A stretch of DNA of 64,000 nt from CBDBES01 sp965204465. Its GTDB lineage: Bacteria; Spirochaetota; Leptospiria; Turneriellales; CBDBES01. Position 1 is the first letter of the stretch, and every line of letters starts with the position of its first letter. Below the pieces are notes generated by a model. The model was not told the origin of the DNA. It was given only the letters and a program-made list of their open reading frames with translations, and ran no database searches. Of the stretch, positions 8,287-19,000 are shown piece after piece. The position numbers and the translations under genes are program-made. Location: assembly GCA_965204465.1 (NCBI GenBank), contig CBDBES010000002.1:868001-932000 (forward strand), written 5' to 3'.

Positions 8287-10215
8287 TTATCTACTACCCC
8301 TGCTACTATCTAAATAGATCAGGAGAATGTCTATTACAGTAGGATCAATGCCCTGTATCCGAGAAGCTTGACCAATGGTAGATGGCTTTATTTTTTTAAG
8401 TCTTTGGCGTGCCTCATGTTTAATACTATTTATAGAATCATAATCCATATTATCCGGAATCGGCTTTAAGGAGGAGTTTTGCTGCCTGTGAATTTTATCT
8501 TTTTCACGTTTAATATAAGCATCATATTTCATCTCTATAAAAAGTTTTACTTTACTTGCCTTATCTAAAGTAATATTCAGATGAGAGGGTCTTTCTAATA
8601 TAGAGAATATGGAATCTATGATCTCTTGAGTAAGCTGCGGCCTTCTAAAGAGGCTCTCATAAAAATCCCCTTTAGATATTTTCAGATCATAAATATTTAA
8701 TTCTTTAACATCATTCGCGTTCAATCTTTCTTTCTTAATTTTTCTCTTGATCTGGAAAAATCTTTTATAGATACTAAGCATTTCTTTATATTGACCATTA
8801 TCTAATTTATGCCTGTAAGCATATTTCATCAATCTCTTATCAGCGTTATCCTGTCTTAAAAATAGTCTGTACTCTGCCCTGGAAGTGAACATCCTATAAG
8901 GTTCATCGACTCCCTTAGTAACAAGATCATCAATTAAGACTCCTATGTAAGATTCATTTCTTCTAAGAATCAGAGGAGGCAATTTTTTGAATTTATGGAT
9001 TACATTATAACCAGAAATGATTCCCTGTCCAGCGGCTTCTTCATAACCAGTACTCCCGTTTATCTGACCGGCGAAAAACAGCCCCTTTATTTTTTTAGTT
9101 TCCAGCCAGGGGGTAAGTTCTGTAGGATATATATGATCATATTCTACCGCATATCCAGGCCTCATGATCATTGCATTTTCTAAGCCACGAATACTGCGCA
9201 CGATCTTCCATTGAGTATCTTCAGGTAGACTGGTCGAAATACCATTTACATATACTTCATTTGTGTTAAGCCCCTCCGGTTCAATAAAAAGCTGATGTCT
9301 TTCTTTATCCGAAAAGCGAACAATTTTATCTTCAATGGAAGGACAATAGCGCGGTCCTATCGAAGAAATGCTTTTCTTTATGCCATATATGGGAGATCGA
9401 AAAAGATCTTCTCTTATGATCTCATGTGTCTTATGATTTGTATGGGTAATATGGCAATCTACCTGAGGCAAAGGGAGTGGCTTTCCTGAATAGTCAAATT
9501 CATAACTGAAAGGCTGTGGATGCTCATCAGGATTTTGTACTTCCATGAGACCAAAATCAATACTATTCTTATGCAATCTGGGGGGAGTTCCTGTCTTGAT
9601 CCTACCTAACTTTAAACCAATCTTTTCTAAAGAAAAAGAAAGCTGATCCGATCTTGTATCTCCTAATCTGCCTGCTTTTACATTGTGTTCTCCCAGATGG
9701 ATCAGACCCTTTAAGAATGTTCCTGTGGTAAGAATAATATGATCAGATAAATACTCAATATTCCTTTTGGTCAATACTCCTTTTACACAAGAATCCTGAA
9801 TCAAAATGTCTTCCACTCCATCCTGTAGAATATCCAGGTTAGGAGTACTTTCAAGTATATATTTGATCTGATTTTGATATAATTTTTTATCTGCCTGGGC
9901 TCTTGGACCCCAAACCGCAGGGCCTTTAGAACGATTTAACATCTTGAAATGAATGCCTGTTTGATCAATTGCCTTGCCCATGATCCCCCCCAATGCATCA
10001 ATTTCTCTTACGATGTGGCCTTTAGCGATACCGCCTATAGATGGATTGCAACTCATCTGTCCGATCGTATCCAAATTCATGGTCAAGAGCATTGTTTTTA
10101 ATCCTGCCTTAGCAGTAATATGAGCGGCCTCTGCCCCCGAGTGGCCTCCGCCAATTACAATACAATCATATCTCTGGCTGAATTCAAATCGGTCTTTATT
10201 TTTTTTGATCAACAC
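8287..10215 (-). CDS. mnmG: tRNA uridine 5-carboxymethylaminomethyl modification enzyme MnmG (GidA)
   Basis: MnmG works with MnmE to modify U34 of several tRNAs and binds FAD. The 642-residue product has the dinucleotide fold YDCIVIGGGHSGAEAAH, the family signature GPRYCPSIEDKIVRF, and GQINGSTGYEEAAGQG followed by RAEYRLFLRQDNAD. The C-terminal GIDPTVIDILLIYL region is also typical. The start is GTG at 10215, which overlaps the stop of the upstream gene (TAGTG). An ATG is absent nearby. Confidence 0.97.
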   Translation of the reverse strand: MLIKKNKDRFEFSQRYDCIVIGGGHSGAEAAHITAKAGLKTMLLTMNLDTIGQMSCNPSIGGIAKGHIVREIDALGGIMGKAIDQTGIHFKMLNRSKGPAVWGPRAQADKKLYQNQIKYILESTPNLDILQDGVEDILIQDSCVKGVLTKRNIEYLSDHIILTTGTFLKGLIHLGEHNVKAGRLGDTRSDQLSFSLEKIGLKLGRIKTGTPPRLHKNSIDFGLMEVQNPDEHPQPFSYEFDYSGKPLPLPQVDCHITHTNHKTHEIIREDLFRSPIYGIKKSISSIGPRYCPSIEDKIVRFSDKERHQLFIEPEGLNTNEVYVNGISTSLPEDTQWKIVRSIRGLENAMIMRPGYAVEYDHIYPTELTPWLETKKIKGLFFAGQINGSTGYEEAAGQGIISGYNVIHKFKKLPPLILRRNESYIGVLIDDLVTKGVDEPYRMFTSRAEYRLFLRQDNADKRLMKYAYRHKLDNGQYKEMLSIYKRFFQIKRKIKKERLNANDVKELNIYDLKISKGDFYESLFRRPQLTQEIIDSIFSILERPSHLNITLDKASKVKLFIEMKYDAYIKREKDKIHRQQNSSLKPIPDNMDYDSINSIKHEARQRLKKIKPSTIGQASRIQGIDPTVIDILLIYLDSSRGSR

Positions 10216-12032
10216 TATTCCTGAACAACAAATGTCTTGGTTTCTCTATTATAAATATTTCTTTGACCTGAAGGCTCAACGATTAAAAAAGAAGTTTGAT
10301 AAAAATAAATGGCAGGAGAAACAGTATCAGATGAATCGACATCAGATGCATTTTCATAGCCAGATGCTCCCAGACCATTCTTGATAGATTGAAAGTTACT
10401 CTTATCTGCCATAGCAGAAACAACAACTTCATTATTTGATTGCATGCTAATAGAATAACCAAATTGAGATCCTCCTCTAATAGGAGTATCATCCAGCATA
10501 AAGGCAAAATACCATTCCCCTTCATTCGTTTTTTTGAAAATATACACGGCACCCTGGTCTTCTTTCGCATTATCTTTGCCATCTGCAAAAGGAGCGCCTA
10601 CCGCAATCGTATTTCCGGATGAGGATGCATCCAGAGACCATCCAAATTGATCGCCCTGGTCAGGGTCTGGGGCTTTTATATAAGCATCTTGTACCCAAAA
10701 ATCATTGTTTATTTTTCTAAATACATAAACCGCACCTGAATTATTCCTACCCGAATTCAGAGGATCATGACCATTTTGATTTGACACTCCATTTCCTTGC
10801 CCATCTTCACCAGGGGCCCCAACGACTAGAGTATCTTCATTTACAAATATGCATTGATTGCGTGTATTTGGATCAGAACAGCCAAAATAATCCCCTTCTT
10901 TTGTATTCACCCCTCTAATGTAAGCACTCTGCGTCCAAAAGAAATCAATAGAGATCATATTGCCATCTACATCCCTTATGGGTTCTCCTATTGATTCTTT
11001 TTGAAACAGATAAATAACACCAGAGTCAACATATACAGAAGAAGCATCTTTTAATGGTCTACCCTCTAAAGTTATTATTGGATCAGAATCTAATATGCTT
11101 TTAATGGCGGCCACTGCAATATGTTCTCCCTCCAAGTCGACCCTTACCCCAAAACCAAGAGAGCCCGTTATGTTAGAGGGTTTTGCGAATGCATCCAATA
11201 TCCATGAATTATCCTGGCTTCTTTTGTAGATATACACCGATCCGGAGTTTTCTCTTGAGGATAATGTATCTGCTTCCTCTGTATTACATATATTCAGATC
11301 AATGGAATCATTATTGAATACATTTACATCCCGCGACACACTACTACATCCGGATAGATCATCTCCATATGCAGATACAACAAGTGTGTCATTATTCACT
11401 GCCGTGCTGAATCCAAATTGATATCCTTCATTCGAAATGGTAGGTTTAATATAACTCGAATTGAACCAAACTCCTTCAGAGTTTTTTTCCATAACATGTA
11501 CTGCTCCTGAATCTACAATGCAATTCATTTCAGTTGTAGCATGACTGCAACCCTCAAGACCACTTTGACATGCCCCTGTCTGGGGAGAAGTTTGCAGTCC
11601 TTTGTTTTCGTCATCATCCAAAGGCACTCCCACTGCTATTATATTAGAATCAAAGGATATACTTTGGCCAAACTTTTCTCCGCATTCAGGCATACTATCT
11701 TCAAATAACATTTCTCTTGACCAGGGAGATATACCAGAGCTTCTACTATATAGATATACTCTACCAACATCATTTTGGCCCCCTATGGCATTTTCTACTT
11801 TGGCCGAACTTTCTGAAATGATAAAAGAATTTCCAGACAAAGCAATTTGCGCGCCATAATCCACTTCCTCACCCTCTTTAAAGAAAGAATGAGAGAAGAA
11901 ACCTTCTTCTAGTTCTAAAGTAAAAAAAGCATCTTCAAAAGAGGTAGAGGTATCCAAACAATATGTTATTTGAGAGATAAGAAACAACGTGACGAGAGTT
12001 TTACATTTACATTTTTTTCTAAAAAAGAACAC
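10215..12032 (-). CDS. FG-GAP repeat (integrin-type beta-propeller) exported protein
   Basis: A basic start and hydrophobic stretch (TLVTLFLISQITYC) form a signal peptide. The rest carries about seven repeats in which FG-x-S is followed by a strand and V(G/S)AP-like turns, for example FGQSISFDSNIIAVGVP, FGFSTAVNNDTLVVSA, FGWSLDASSSGNTIAVGAP and FGYSISMQSNNEVVVSA. Seven blades fit a complete beta-propeller. GAVYVF/GVIYLF strands lie between blades, together with Asp-rich loops that may bind calcium. It is likely a cell-surface or periplasmic adhesion-type protein; the ligand is unknown. mnmG follows with a TAGTG overlap, an odd operon pairing. Confidence 0.85.
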   Translation of the reverse strand: MFFFRKKCKCKTLVTLFLISQITYCLDTSTSFEDAFFTLELEEGFFSHSFFKEGEEVDYGAQIALSGNSFIISESSAKVENAIGGQNDVGRVYLYSRSSGISPWSREMLFEDSMPECGEKFGQSISFDSNIIAVGVPLDDDENKGLQTSPQTGACQSGLEGCSHATTEMNCIVDSGAVHVMEKNSEGVWFNSSYIKPTISNEGYQFGFSTAVNNDTLVVSAYGDDLSGCSSVSRDVNVFNNDSIDLNICNTEEADTLSSRENSGSVYIYKRSQDNSWILDAFAKPSNITGSLGFGVRVDLEGEHIAVAAIKSILDSDPIITLEGRPLKDASSVYVDSGVIYLFQKESIGEPIRDVDGNMISIDFFWTQSAYIRGVNTKEGDYFGCSDPNTRNQCIFVNEDTLVVGAPGEDGQGNGVSNQNGHDPLNSGRNNSGAVYVFRKINNDFWVQDAYIKAPDPDQGDQFGWSLDASSSGNTIAVGAPFADGKDNAKEDQGAVYIFKKTNEGEWYFAFMLDDTPIRGGSQFGYSISMQSNNEVVVSAMADKSNFQSIKNGLGASGYENASDVDSSDTVSPAIYFYQTSFLIVEPSGQRNIYNRETKTFVVQE

Positions 12033-12356
12033 ATTATGACCTTCTTTAAAATTAATATCAAATTGTAAACTATTTTATCTTTTTAACCTGCGGACACAGG
12101 TATTTTTTTCATCCTCTATCCTTACATTGTAGAATATCTCAGGAGAAATTTTATTTGTTCATTCTTTTTTTCCCATAACTTTTATATTCAGTTAATTTAT
12201 CAATCTATCACCTTTTTTATGATCATCATGGCCACACAATAACTAGTAATTTTCATATAAATCCCATCCCCTCTTTCTTTGAATATATAGTCAACTGCCA
12301 AAACCAGCAGCGTAGAGGCTCGGTTTCCATGAAAACCGACCAAGACCGGGATGCGC
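12033..12356. other. Spacer between the surface-protein gene and the R-M island
   Basis: No gene is supported in these 324 bases. They contain copy 2 of the dispersed element (12080-12101) and, next to the end of res, a small hairpin TCGGTTT/AAACCGA on the minus strand. The GC-richer composition of res continues to about 12300, then returns to the AT-rich background, which may mark the edge of the acquired segment. Confidence 0.5.
12080..12101 (-). repeat. Dispersed intergenic element, copy 2
   Basis: The minus strand reads ACCTGTGTCCGCAGGTTAAAAA. It is a diverged version of the copies at 1525-1548 (minus) and 21444-21467 (plus); the ACCTGTG and AGG..AAAAA parts are shared. It lies downstream of res and upstream of the FG-GAP gene. 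Confidence 0.5.
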
Positions 12357-15300
12357 TCAAGTAAGCGAGTGTTCCAGCAGTTTCGCCAACTCCAGACCCT
12401 TCCCGGAAGCAATGAAGATGCCTTTCTTATGACATTCATCAAGAGACATTGCCTTATCCGTGCCAATATCTTCGGGCTGTGTATGCGACCAGATATAGGA
12501 ATGCAGGAAAATTTCGGGATTTTTGTTTTGAATCTTTTTCTCGATTTCCTTGATCTGTTTATGCAGGTCCACTTTGGATTGCATTTTGCTGTTGTATATC
12601 TTAAGACCTTTTGGGTCTATGAACAGGATGTTTTGTCTTTGTGGGTCTTTAACCCAAAGGATGAAATCGGGGTAGAAGGAATAATCATCGAAAAAAGAAA
12701 CGCCTCTCCCACGGCTCAGATTTCTCATCAGGTATATTTCTTTACCATTCAGAAAAGGTAAGTTCATATTCTCCACGATATCTTCCAGGTACTTAACAAA
12801 ACTGGCTTCCCCATCATTTAAAGGCGTCGGGGTGATTTGAACGGTTTTTTGCGCATTGGCGCAGAGCAAAGGTATGTATGCATGAAAGTCTGGCGCCAGA
12901 AATGATATTTTCACATCCATCAAATTCAACGTTTGTCCATAATACCCTTCATTCACCTGCCCCACCAATCGCTCAATATCCCGTATGAAATTCTCCTCTT
13001 TTTTATCAATTGAAATTTCGTATTTCTGGACATAATTCAAGTTTTTGTCATCCAGTGCCACGATTTCCATATATTCATGCTCCCAAACACTTCTTTTTTC
13101 CCGCCAATACTGGCTTGCATACTCAGAAATCAGGTCGACCGCAAGATTTTCCCATTCGCGCACTCTGCCATAATGTGATAAATCAAGTTTTTCAGGAGGG
13201 ATATAAAGATCATACCAGCCATCACTTTCAAGCAGTGTGTTCACTGTTTCCTGGGAAATAGCCATGTTGTGCCAGGAAAATCTGCGTTTTCGTTCCAAAA
13301 CCTTGTGATAAACCGTTCTCTTGTTTATTAAGGCCAGATGTTTTTTCTCAAATTTTTGTGTTTGCCTGGCAGATGCTCCATATCCTGTTTGATTATTTCC
13401 CGATTCAAGAACCTGCAAATGTTTGTAACGATCAAGTGTTACGGTGCCTTTCTCATAAGGTTTCTTTGGTAACTCAAAGCGCATACCAGAGTATTGAAAC
13501 TCGCCTGCACCATCCTTTTTCTTCAGGATTTTCAGGTCTTTTATCTTTGTAAACTGCTTCTTTGTCGGTAATATAAAAGTGATTCGATCAACCTTAATGC
13601 CTTCTTTTTGCAGATACTCTTTGAATTTATCCATGTAGTTGGCTTTGAGGCCAAATATATTCAGTGTTTCCAAAAGTTTAAGCTGTTCACCGTCTTGTGG
13701 GCTTGCGCCTTCAAGCGCCGTATGCCGCTTGAGAGACATCTCGTATCCCTTGAGGCGGACGCCCCGCCCAAACATTTGGATAATTTGCGGCCCCTCACCC
13801 GTACCAACGTGCATCAGCCCCATTGTGCTGACCCGCCATGAATTCCAGCCTGCTACAAACCTGCGGGCGCCGATGACGATATTTACCGGGGAATTGTAAT
13901 TGTCCACATCTGCAAAGAGCGGTTTATTGAATGCATTTTTAGAAAGAGAGAAAAGCGGATTTTCAATGGCTTCCAGTTTCGTATAAAGCCCGGACGCATC
14001 CCCGACATTGATAACCCCGAACGGATTTGAATCTCCGATGTTTAATTGCAGTTCATCCACGCCGGTTAGATGGGATATTTGCAACTGCCCTTTCCCGTGA
14101 AAGATGATCAGGCACAAATCAGTATAAATATCTTGTGCCTGAGTCCCCTCGATATAGGGAAAAGAGCCTTTGAAAATATCCTGTCCATTTTCACTAAGAA
14201 GACCCGTATCGCCACTTGTGAGTTTCCCGATACTCTTTAATACCTGATTTCGTTCGCTTTGCACCCAGGCAAGAAACTGGACAATCCGTATAACATCGGT
14301 TTCCGTTTTTTTCTTTCCGTCGGATTTTCCGCCTGTAACTGTTTTTCCGAGGAACACCCAAAGAGGCGGGGCGATATTGAAGTCCCACCATTGCCTACCC
14401 TTGTCCTGATAAATCCTGCATTGCTGATAGAACATCAACAGGCAGGCCAACAGATACAGGTTATTTGCTTCTCCGTCATCGGTTTTTTGTAAATTGGAGA
14501 TTTGATAATCCTTGCCATAGCCGTCTCCATAGAAAAATTTATATGAATAATCAAATAAAATTGACTTGCCGTACTCATCGCGCAGTTTCTTGATCTCGTC
14601 CCCACTACCAGAAACCGCCTGATTGAAGGTTGCCGAGTATTCAAAGGTGAATCCATTTTTGGCAAGTTGCTTGCGACGCGACCTCCAAACCTTACCACCC
14701 GTGCCCAAATGACCCTCATCAACCATAACCAGGTTGTTTTCTTCAAAAGATTCCAGTGCAACCCGCTTGATACCCTTCTTTTCATCCAGTTTGTGCAAAT
14801 CAATGATATCCACTATTGCGCCACTGCTTGAAAAGATTTTAGCGCCCTGGTTATCAGAAAAAAGTTGCGCCGGGATATTACTTGATTGCAGTTCCCTCAG
14901 GTGCTGACGGGAAAGCCCCTCGTCTGGCGTGACTAATATAATTTTATTGAGTTTATGCAACCGATCGTATGCTTTCAAATAGTGTTGGTATTGCAGGATG
15001 TTGGTGTGTAACAGCAACGTTTTCCCGGAGCCGGTCGCGCTTTGAAAGGCGAGAGTGCAGATATCATCGGCCGTGTATTTGGGCATGTCGGATGCCGTAT
15101 CTTTTTTGTTCCATTGGTTTAATTTTTCAATCAGGATTTCAGAGTCTTGAAAGTACAAATTAAGGTAGTGCTCCGTAAAAAGCAAGGCGATATACTGAAA
15201 CGGCTTCCACGATTTATCTTGTTCATCGGTCATTCCCATGGTTTGACTATGGGCGACAATATTCTCGTCATAGCGGGTAAGATCATCCTTAGTGACTTCT

Positions 15301-15473
15301 TTTGAATATGGGTCTAAATAAGTGGAAAGGGCTTGAGAAAAACGGCTTGCGCCACTATCCATGAATCCTTTTGGCAATCCGTTCAGCCGGTTCAGCATTT
15401 CGCGCAGGTTTTTGTAACCAAATTGATTGCAGATGAATCGGTGCAAGACCATATTGGATTCAAGGGCAGTCAT
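12357..15473 (-). CDS. res: Type III restriction enzyme, Res subunit (helicase-endonuclease)
   Basis: Res is the ATP-dependent translocase and nuclease of a Type III R-M complex with Mod. The 1038-residue product has Walker A FQSATGSGKTLLLH near residue 140, a DEGH box (MVDEGHLGTGG), and helicase motif VI QMFGRGVRL. The C-terminal nuclease site is YPDFILW then FIDPKG, a PD-(D/E)xK arrangement. All catalytic motifs look intact. It follows mod and a small membrane-protein gene in one transcription direction. The GC-richer composition suggests horizontal transfer. Confidence 0.95.
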   Translation of the reverse strand: MTALESNMVLHRFICNQFGYKNLREMLNRLNGLPKGFMDSGASRFSQALSTYLDPYSKEVTKDDLTRYDENIVAHSQTMGMTDEQDKSWKPFQYIALLFTEHYLNLYFQDSEILIEKLNQWNKKDTASDMPKYTADDICTLAFQSATGSGKTLLLHTNILQYQHYLKAYDRLHKLNKIILVTPDEGLSRQHLRELQSSNIPAQLFSDNQGAKIFSSSGAIVDIIDLHKLDEKKGIKRVALESFEENNLVMVDEGHLGTGGKVWRSRRKQLAKNGFTFEYSATFNQAVSGSGDEIKKLRDEYGKSILFDYSYKFFYGDGYGKDYQISNLQKTDDGEANNLYLLACLLMFYQQCRIYQDKGRQWWDFNIAPPLWVFLGKTVTGGKSDGKKKTETDVIRIVQFLAWVQSERNQVLKSIGKLTSGDTGLLSENGQDIFKGSFPYIEGTQAQDIYTDLCLIIFHGKGQLQISHLTGVDELQLNIGDSNPFGVINVGDASGLYTKLEAIENPLFSLSKNAFNKPLFADVDNYNSPVNIVIGARRFVAGWNSWRVSTMGLMHVGTGEGPQIIQMFGRGVRLKGYEMSLKRHTALEGASPQDGEQLKLLETLNIFGLKANYMDKFKEYLQKEGIKVDRITFILPTKKQFTKIKDLKILKKKDGAGEFQYSGMRFELPKKPYEKGTVTLDRYKHLQVLESGNNQTGYGASARQTQKFEKKHLALINKRTVYHKVLERKRRFSWHNMAISQETVNTLLESDGWYDLYIPPEKLDLSHYGRVREWENLAVDLISEYASQYWREKRSVWEHEYMEIVALDDKNLNYVQKYEISIDKKEENFIRDIERLVGQVNEGYYGQTLNLMDVKISFLAPDFHAYIPLLCANAQKTVQITPTPLNDGEASFVKYLEDIVENMNLPFLNGKEIYLMRNLSRGRGVSFFDDYSFYPDFILWVKDPQRQNILFIDPKGLKIYNSKMQSKVDLHKQIKEIEKKIQNKNPEIFLHSYIWSHTQPEDIGTDKAMSLDECHKKGIFIASGKGLELAKLLEHSLT

Positions 15474-15508
15474 TTTTCTTTCATCTTGTCTTGTTGCTCC
15501 GGCATTTC

Positions 15509-16054
15509 TTATTTATAAACTTCATTTCTACAGGCATCTAAAGCTCCTTGCTTATCTTTCGGTATTAGCAACGTAGCCCAAACTTCGCCAGGCTTTAGTT
15601 TAGAGTCATCATGTCCCAATTCTTTTCGTATTTTCCTGAGAAACCTTTCTCCGTTTCTGGTTGCTTGTTTAATACCTACACCAACAGGTACTTGTTGCAT
15701 TTCATTCCAAGCACGCAACATAGACGGGGAACCCCAAACCAAGATCGCTGAATTAAAATTCTTTAACCTATCCAGCATATTCTTGAGTTTCTTTTCTTCG
15801 CTACTTTCTTTCATACTTGCTGAGGAAATAAGTATGTCTACTATTTCAAGAAGGTATGCTTCTCTATTCCGTAACAGCCAATCGCGATGATCTTTTTCAT
15901 CTTTCTTTTTTTGTAGATGCCACAAAACTCCTGAAGGTATTAACCCAACAATCACGCCTAGCAAAATTTGATAATCAACATTTCTAAAAATAAAGACTAG
16001 GCCTATTATGATTGCTAAAAAAATCACAACTCCTAAAAGTGTTTTCCGTTTCAT
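15509..16054 (-). CDS. Two-TM membrane protein embedded between mod and res
   Basis: The 181-residue product has two closely spaced hydrophobic segments (residues 7-25 and 28-46) separated by RNVDYQ, then a cytoplasmic charged region: KKKDEKDHRDWLLRNREAYLLEIVDILISS and a C-terminal part with AILVWGSPSMLRAW. I recognise no catalytic motif. Its ATG overlaps the mod stop by 4 nt (ATGA) and res begins 35 nt after its stop, so it is translated as part of the operon. It is more AT-rich than mod and res, as if inserted later. It may be an accessory defence component, but its role is unknown. Confidence 0.85.
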   Translation of the reverse strand: MKRKTLLGVVIFLAIIIGLVFIFRNVDYQILLGVIVGLIPSGVLWHLQKKKDEKDHRDWLLRNREAYLLEIVDILISSASMKESSEEKKLKNMLDRLKNFNSAILVWGSPSMLRAWNEMQQVPVGVGIKQATRNGERFLRKIRKELGHDDSKLKPGEVWATLLIPKDKQGALDACRNEVYK

Positions 16055-19000
16055 ATGGTTTCTCCAAACATCAATTTCCTAAAAACCATCTCGGTGGTGA
16101 CCGCTTCCCATTTATCGCCTGATTTTCTGAGTGCATTCAAGGTATGATCGCCATTCACATAAACCAAATTCAAGTCATTCCCAAAGGTTTGGCGGTGCTT
16201 GGTAAACCAGTTGTCTAGTTTGGCGGCGTCCATTTGCTTCAAGTTGCGCCAAAGAATCAGGCAGTTTTCGCCTTTGGCGTTTGTGCCTGTAATGGCCAAG
16301 ACATTATCTATTTGCCGGCGGGTTTCGAGCCTCAGACCCAGCAGGAAGTTGAAAGTCTCAGCCAGGTCAACCTTTTCATCACGGCGCACGCCATCTCGCA
16401 CAACGGAAAGGGTGTAATTGAATGGGTCTATAAAATCCTTTCCCAACAGTGATGCGCTCTCTGCCGTTTCCTCTCCAAGAGCATAGCGAAGTTGGTAATC
16501 CTCGGCGATTTCTTTGTTTTCAGCAGATTCAAAAAGATCGTTACGGCTCTTAACCGTTAAACTGTCAAGAGTGTCTTCATAGGATTCAAGGCGGATGTGC
16601 TTGAATAACTGACTAATTCCTTTTCTATCTACCGGCTTTCCATCTTTCCATTCTTTGGAGTAGATAACTTTTTTCATTCGGGGTAGAAGTACAGTTTCAA
16701 AATAGTGTCCAATTTCCACGAGAATATATTTGCGGTTGCTATCATCTTCTCGGTTTAGATTGATGACGGCATGGCCGGTTGTGCCAGAACCAGCGAAGTA
16801 ATCGAGAACAAAGGAACGACTATCCAGCCTGACAATATGATTTATACAGTCCTTAACGGTATGAATTGACTTGGGATAACTAAATAAATTGTCGCCGATA
16901 ATATCATTCAAAATTTTTGTTCCATGTGCCCCAGCATTGTATTTTTTGTCTACCCAATTACTAAATATAGGCCTGTATCTCCCATCATTACTTGACTTAA
17001 TGTATAAAGATTGTCCATTCTTACAAATTAAATTGCCTGCGGAAATTTCGTTAAGGCATGATTCGTATGATCTTCTCCAGACTCTCTCGGTGCCATCAGC
17101 ACTTACTGGATACACCCTCATAAAACCTTCACTGGTGTTTTCTCTAGGGTAGTTGTCAGCATCAGGAGGTGGTTCTAATCCTACTACTGTAGATGTCTCC
17201 GGGTTTATTAAAACGCAATAAAAACTATTAGGGCGACCCTTCCTAAGATTACTCTCAGCCGTTCCAGTCCGTAAAAATGCTATTTCACTGTTTTCTTCGT
17301 TCTTGGGTTCCCCAAATAAAACCTTTTCCCCTGAAGGTGTCATGAAAAGTGCATATTCATGCGTCTCGGATACATTTGTTCCTTCAAGCCCTGCTCCTGC
17401 AGGATGATGATTTACTACGATTACATTTCTGTCATATTCAGAAAATAACTGTTCCAATACTTGGTTCAATACCAAAAATTCAGTATCGTCAATTGCAACT
17501 ACTTGACTTCCATTTTTCACCAAAAAGGGTTTCCCAACAATCAATCTATTCTCCATTAAGGTCATCCAACTTGAGTGCTTGTAGCCATTTCTGTACAAAA
17601 TCGCTGAAGTATCAGTATTATACGGCGGATCAATATAGATACACTTCACTTGCTCCCTATACCTCTCCTGCAACAAATTCAACGCTTGAAAGTTTTCTCC
17701 ATGCACAAGCAAGCCATTCATTTGTTCCTCAATCGACCCGGCTTCCGACAAAGCAGCCAGTAATTTGTCCGTAAATTGCCGATCAAAATGCCTCGTATCC
17801 AAAACCAAGTATGGGTTAGCCCTAAGGAAATCGACGCTTGGTGGCTCGCTGTACCCCACCCCCCCATTCCCCAAGTCTCCCTCGATCTGATCAATCGCAA
17901 AGAGTCTCATCCATTCATCATGCTGGGCTTCGTTTTTGACGATCTCCGCATAGAGTGATTCCGGCACTTTATCCAGCGTTACGCAATACTGTGTTTCCAG
18001 CACAAACTTTTTTTTCAACCAGAGTTGCTTTTGAAAATCCTCCAGTTGCGCCAGAAAATCTATAATTTTATTGCCTATGCGTTTAATCGCCTTTAACTGC
18101 GCCAGACTACGTATAAAAACGGCTGGATCATCGGCCAATTCCAGATTGTCAATGGATATGACTTCGCTTTTGAGGAAATAGTCCAGTTCCCGACGCAGAA
18201 AATTGCCCAGGTCTTTGTGGATAAAATAATCAAAACTATTCTTGGCTGTATAGGCGCTTATGTGCTTGCCCAACAATGTACGGGTATCATCAGTTTCAGT
18301 GGGGCGCGGGACGGCGAGCCTATGTAACCAGTCGCCTTGAAGCTTTTTGAGTATTCGTTGTTCGGCGTCTTTATTGATTGCGTTTTGTCGTTTGATACCG
18401 TTTTGCGGGTATTTTTTTTTCTCCCCTTCCGTCAGCGGACGATGATCGAAGCGAACAACCAATTCGTTTGTTTTTTCCGCAAGAAAATTTTGTGAAAGAA
18501 TAAAAAAACGCTGTTTGCCATTGTCTTCTTTGATATTATCTTTTTCGTTGTCCGCCGCTGCAATCTCGAAGCGCACCCGGCGTTTTTCATCGCCCTTGTT
18601 GACGGTGAAAATGTAAGAAGAGTAATTCTCGGTTGTCTTGATGTAGTACTGGTCGGAGTTAGCCCAATGGAGTTTTACCTCCTCGCCGTTGTAGGGTATG
18701 GAATATGCTTCCTTGCCTGCGCTTTTATAGCGGCGTAGGGACATAAAGTCGCCTTCGTCATAGTAGCGGGAGAAGAAGTTGTACAGGTGGTTATAAGTAT
18801 CCGCTTCTGTTTGTTGGTCACTTTTGGCGGCTTTGAGTTGGGCCTTTAATTTCTGAACTTCGGGGGATTTTTCAGGGTCGTCGAGATGTTTGCGTGCTTC
18901 TGCGGTTTCTTTTGTAAGCTTTGCAGTAAGTGATGAAGTGTCTGATTTTGCTATATCCCCCAGCGTTTCCGTAACCTGTGGCAACAGATGATCATCCAGA

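Noticed and set aside
12200..12466. Minus-strand frame of 88 codons overlapping the end of res
   Set aside because: It lies in a shifted frame of the real res gene for most of its length; the remaining 50 codons match no known domain.
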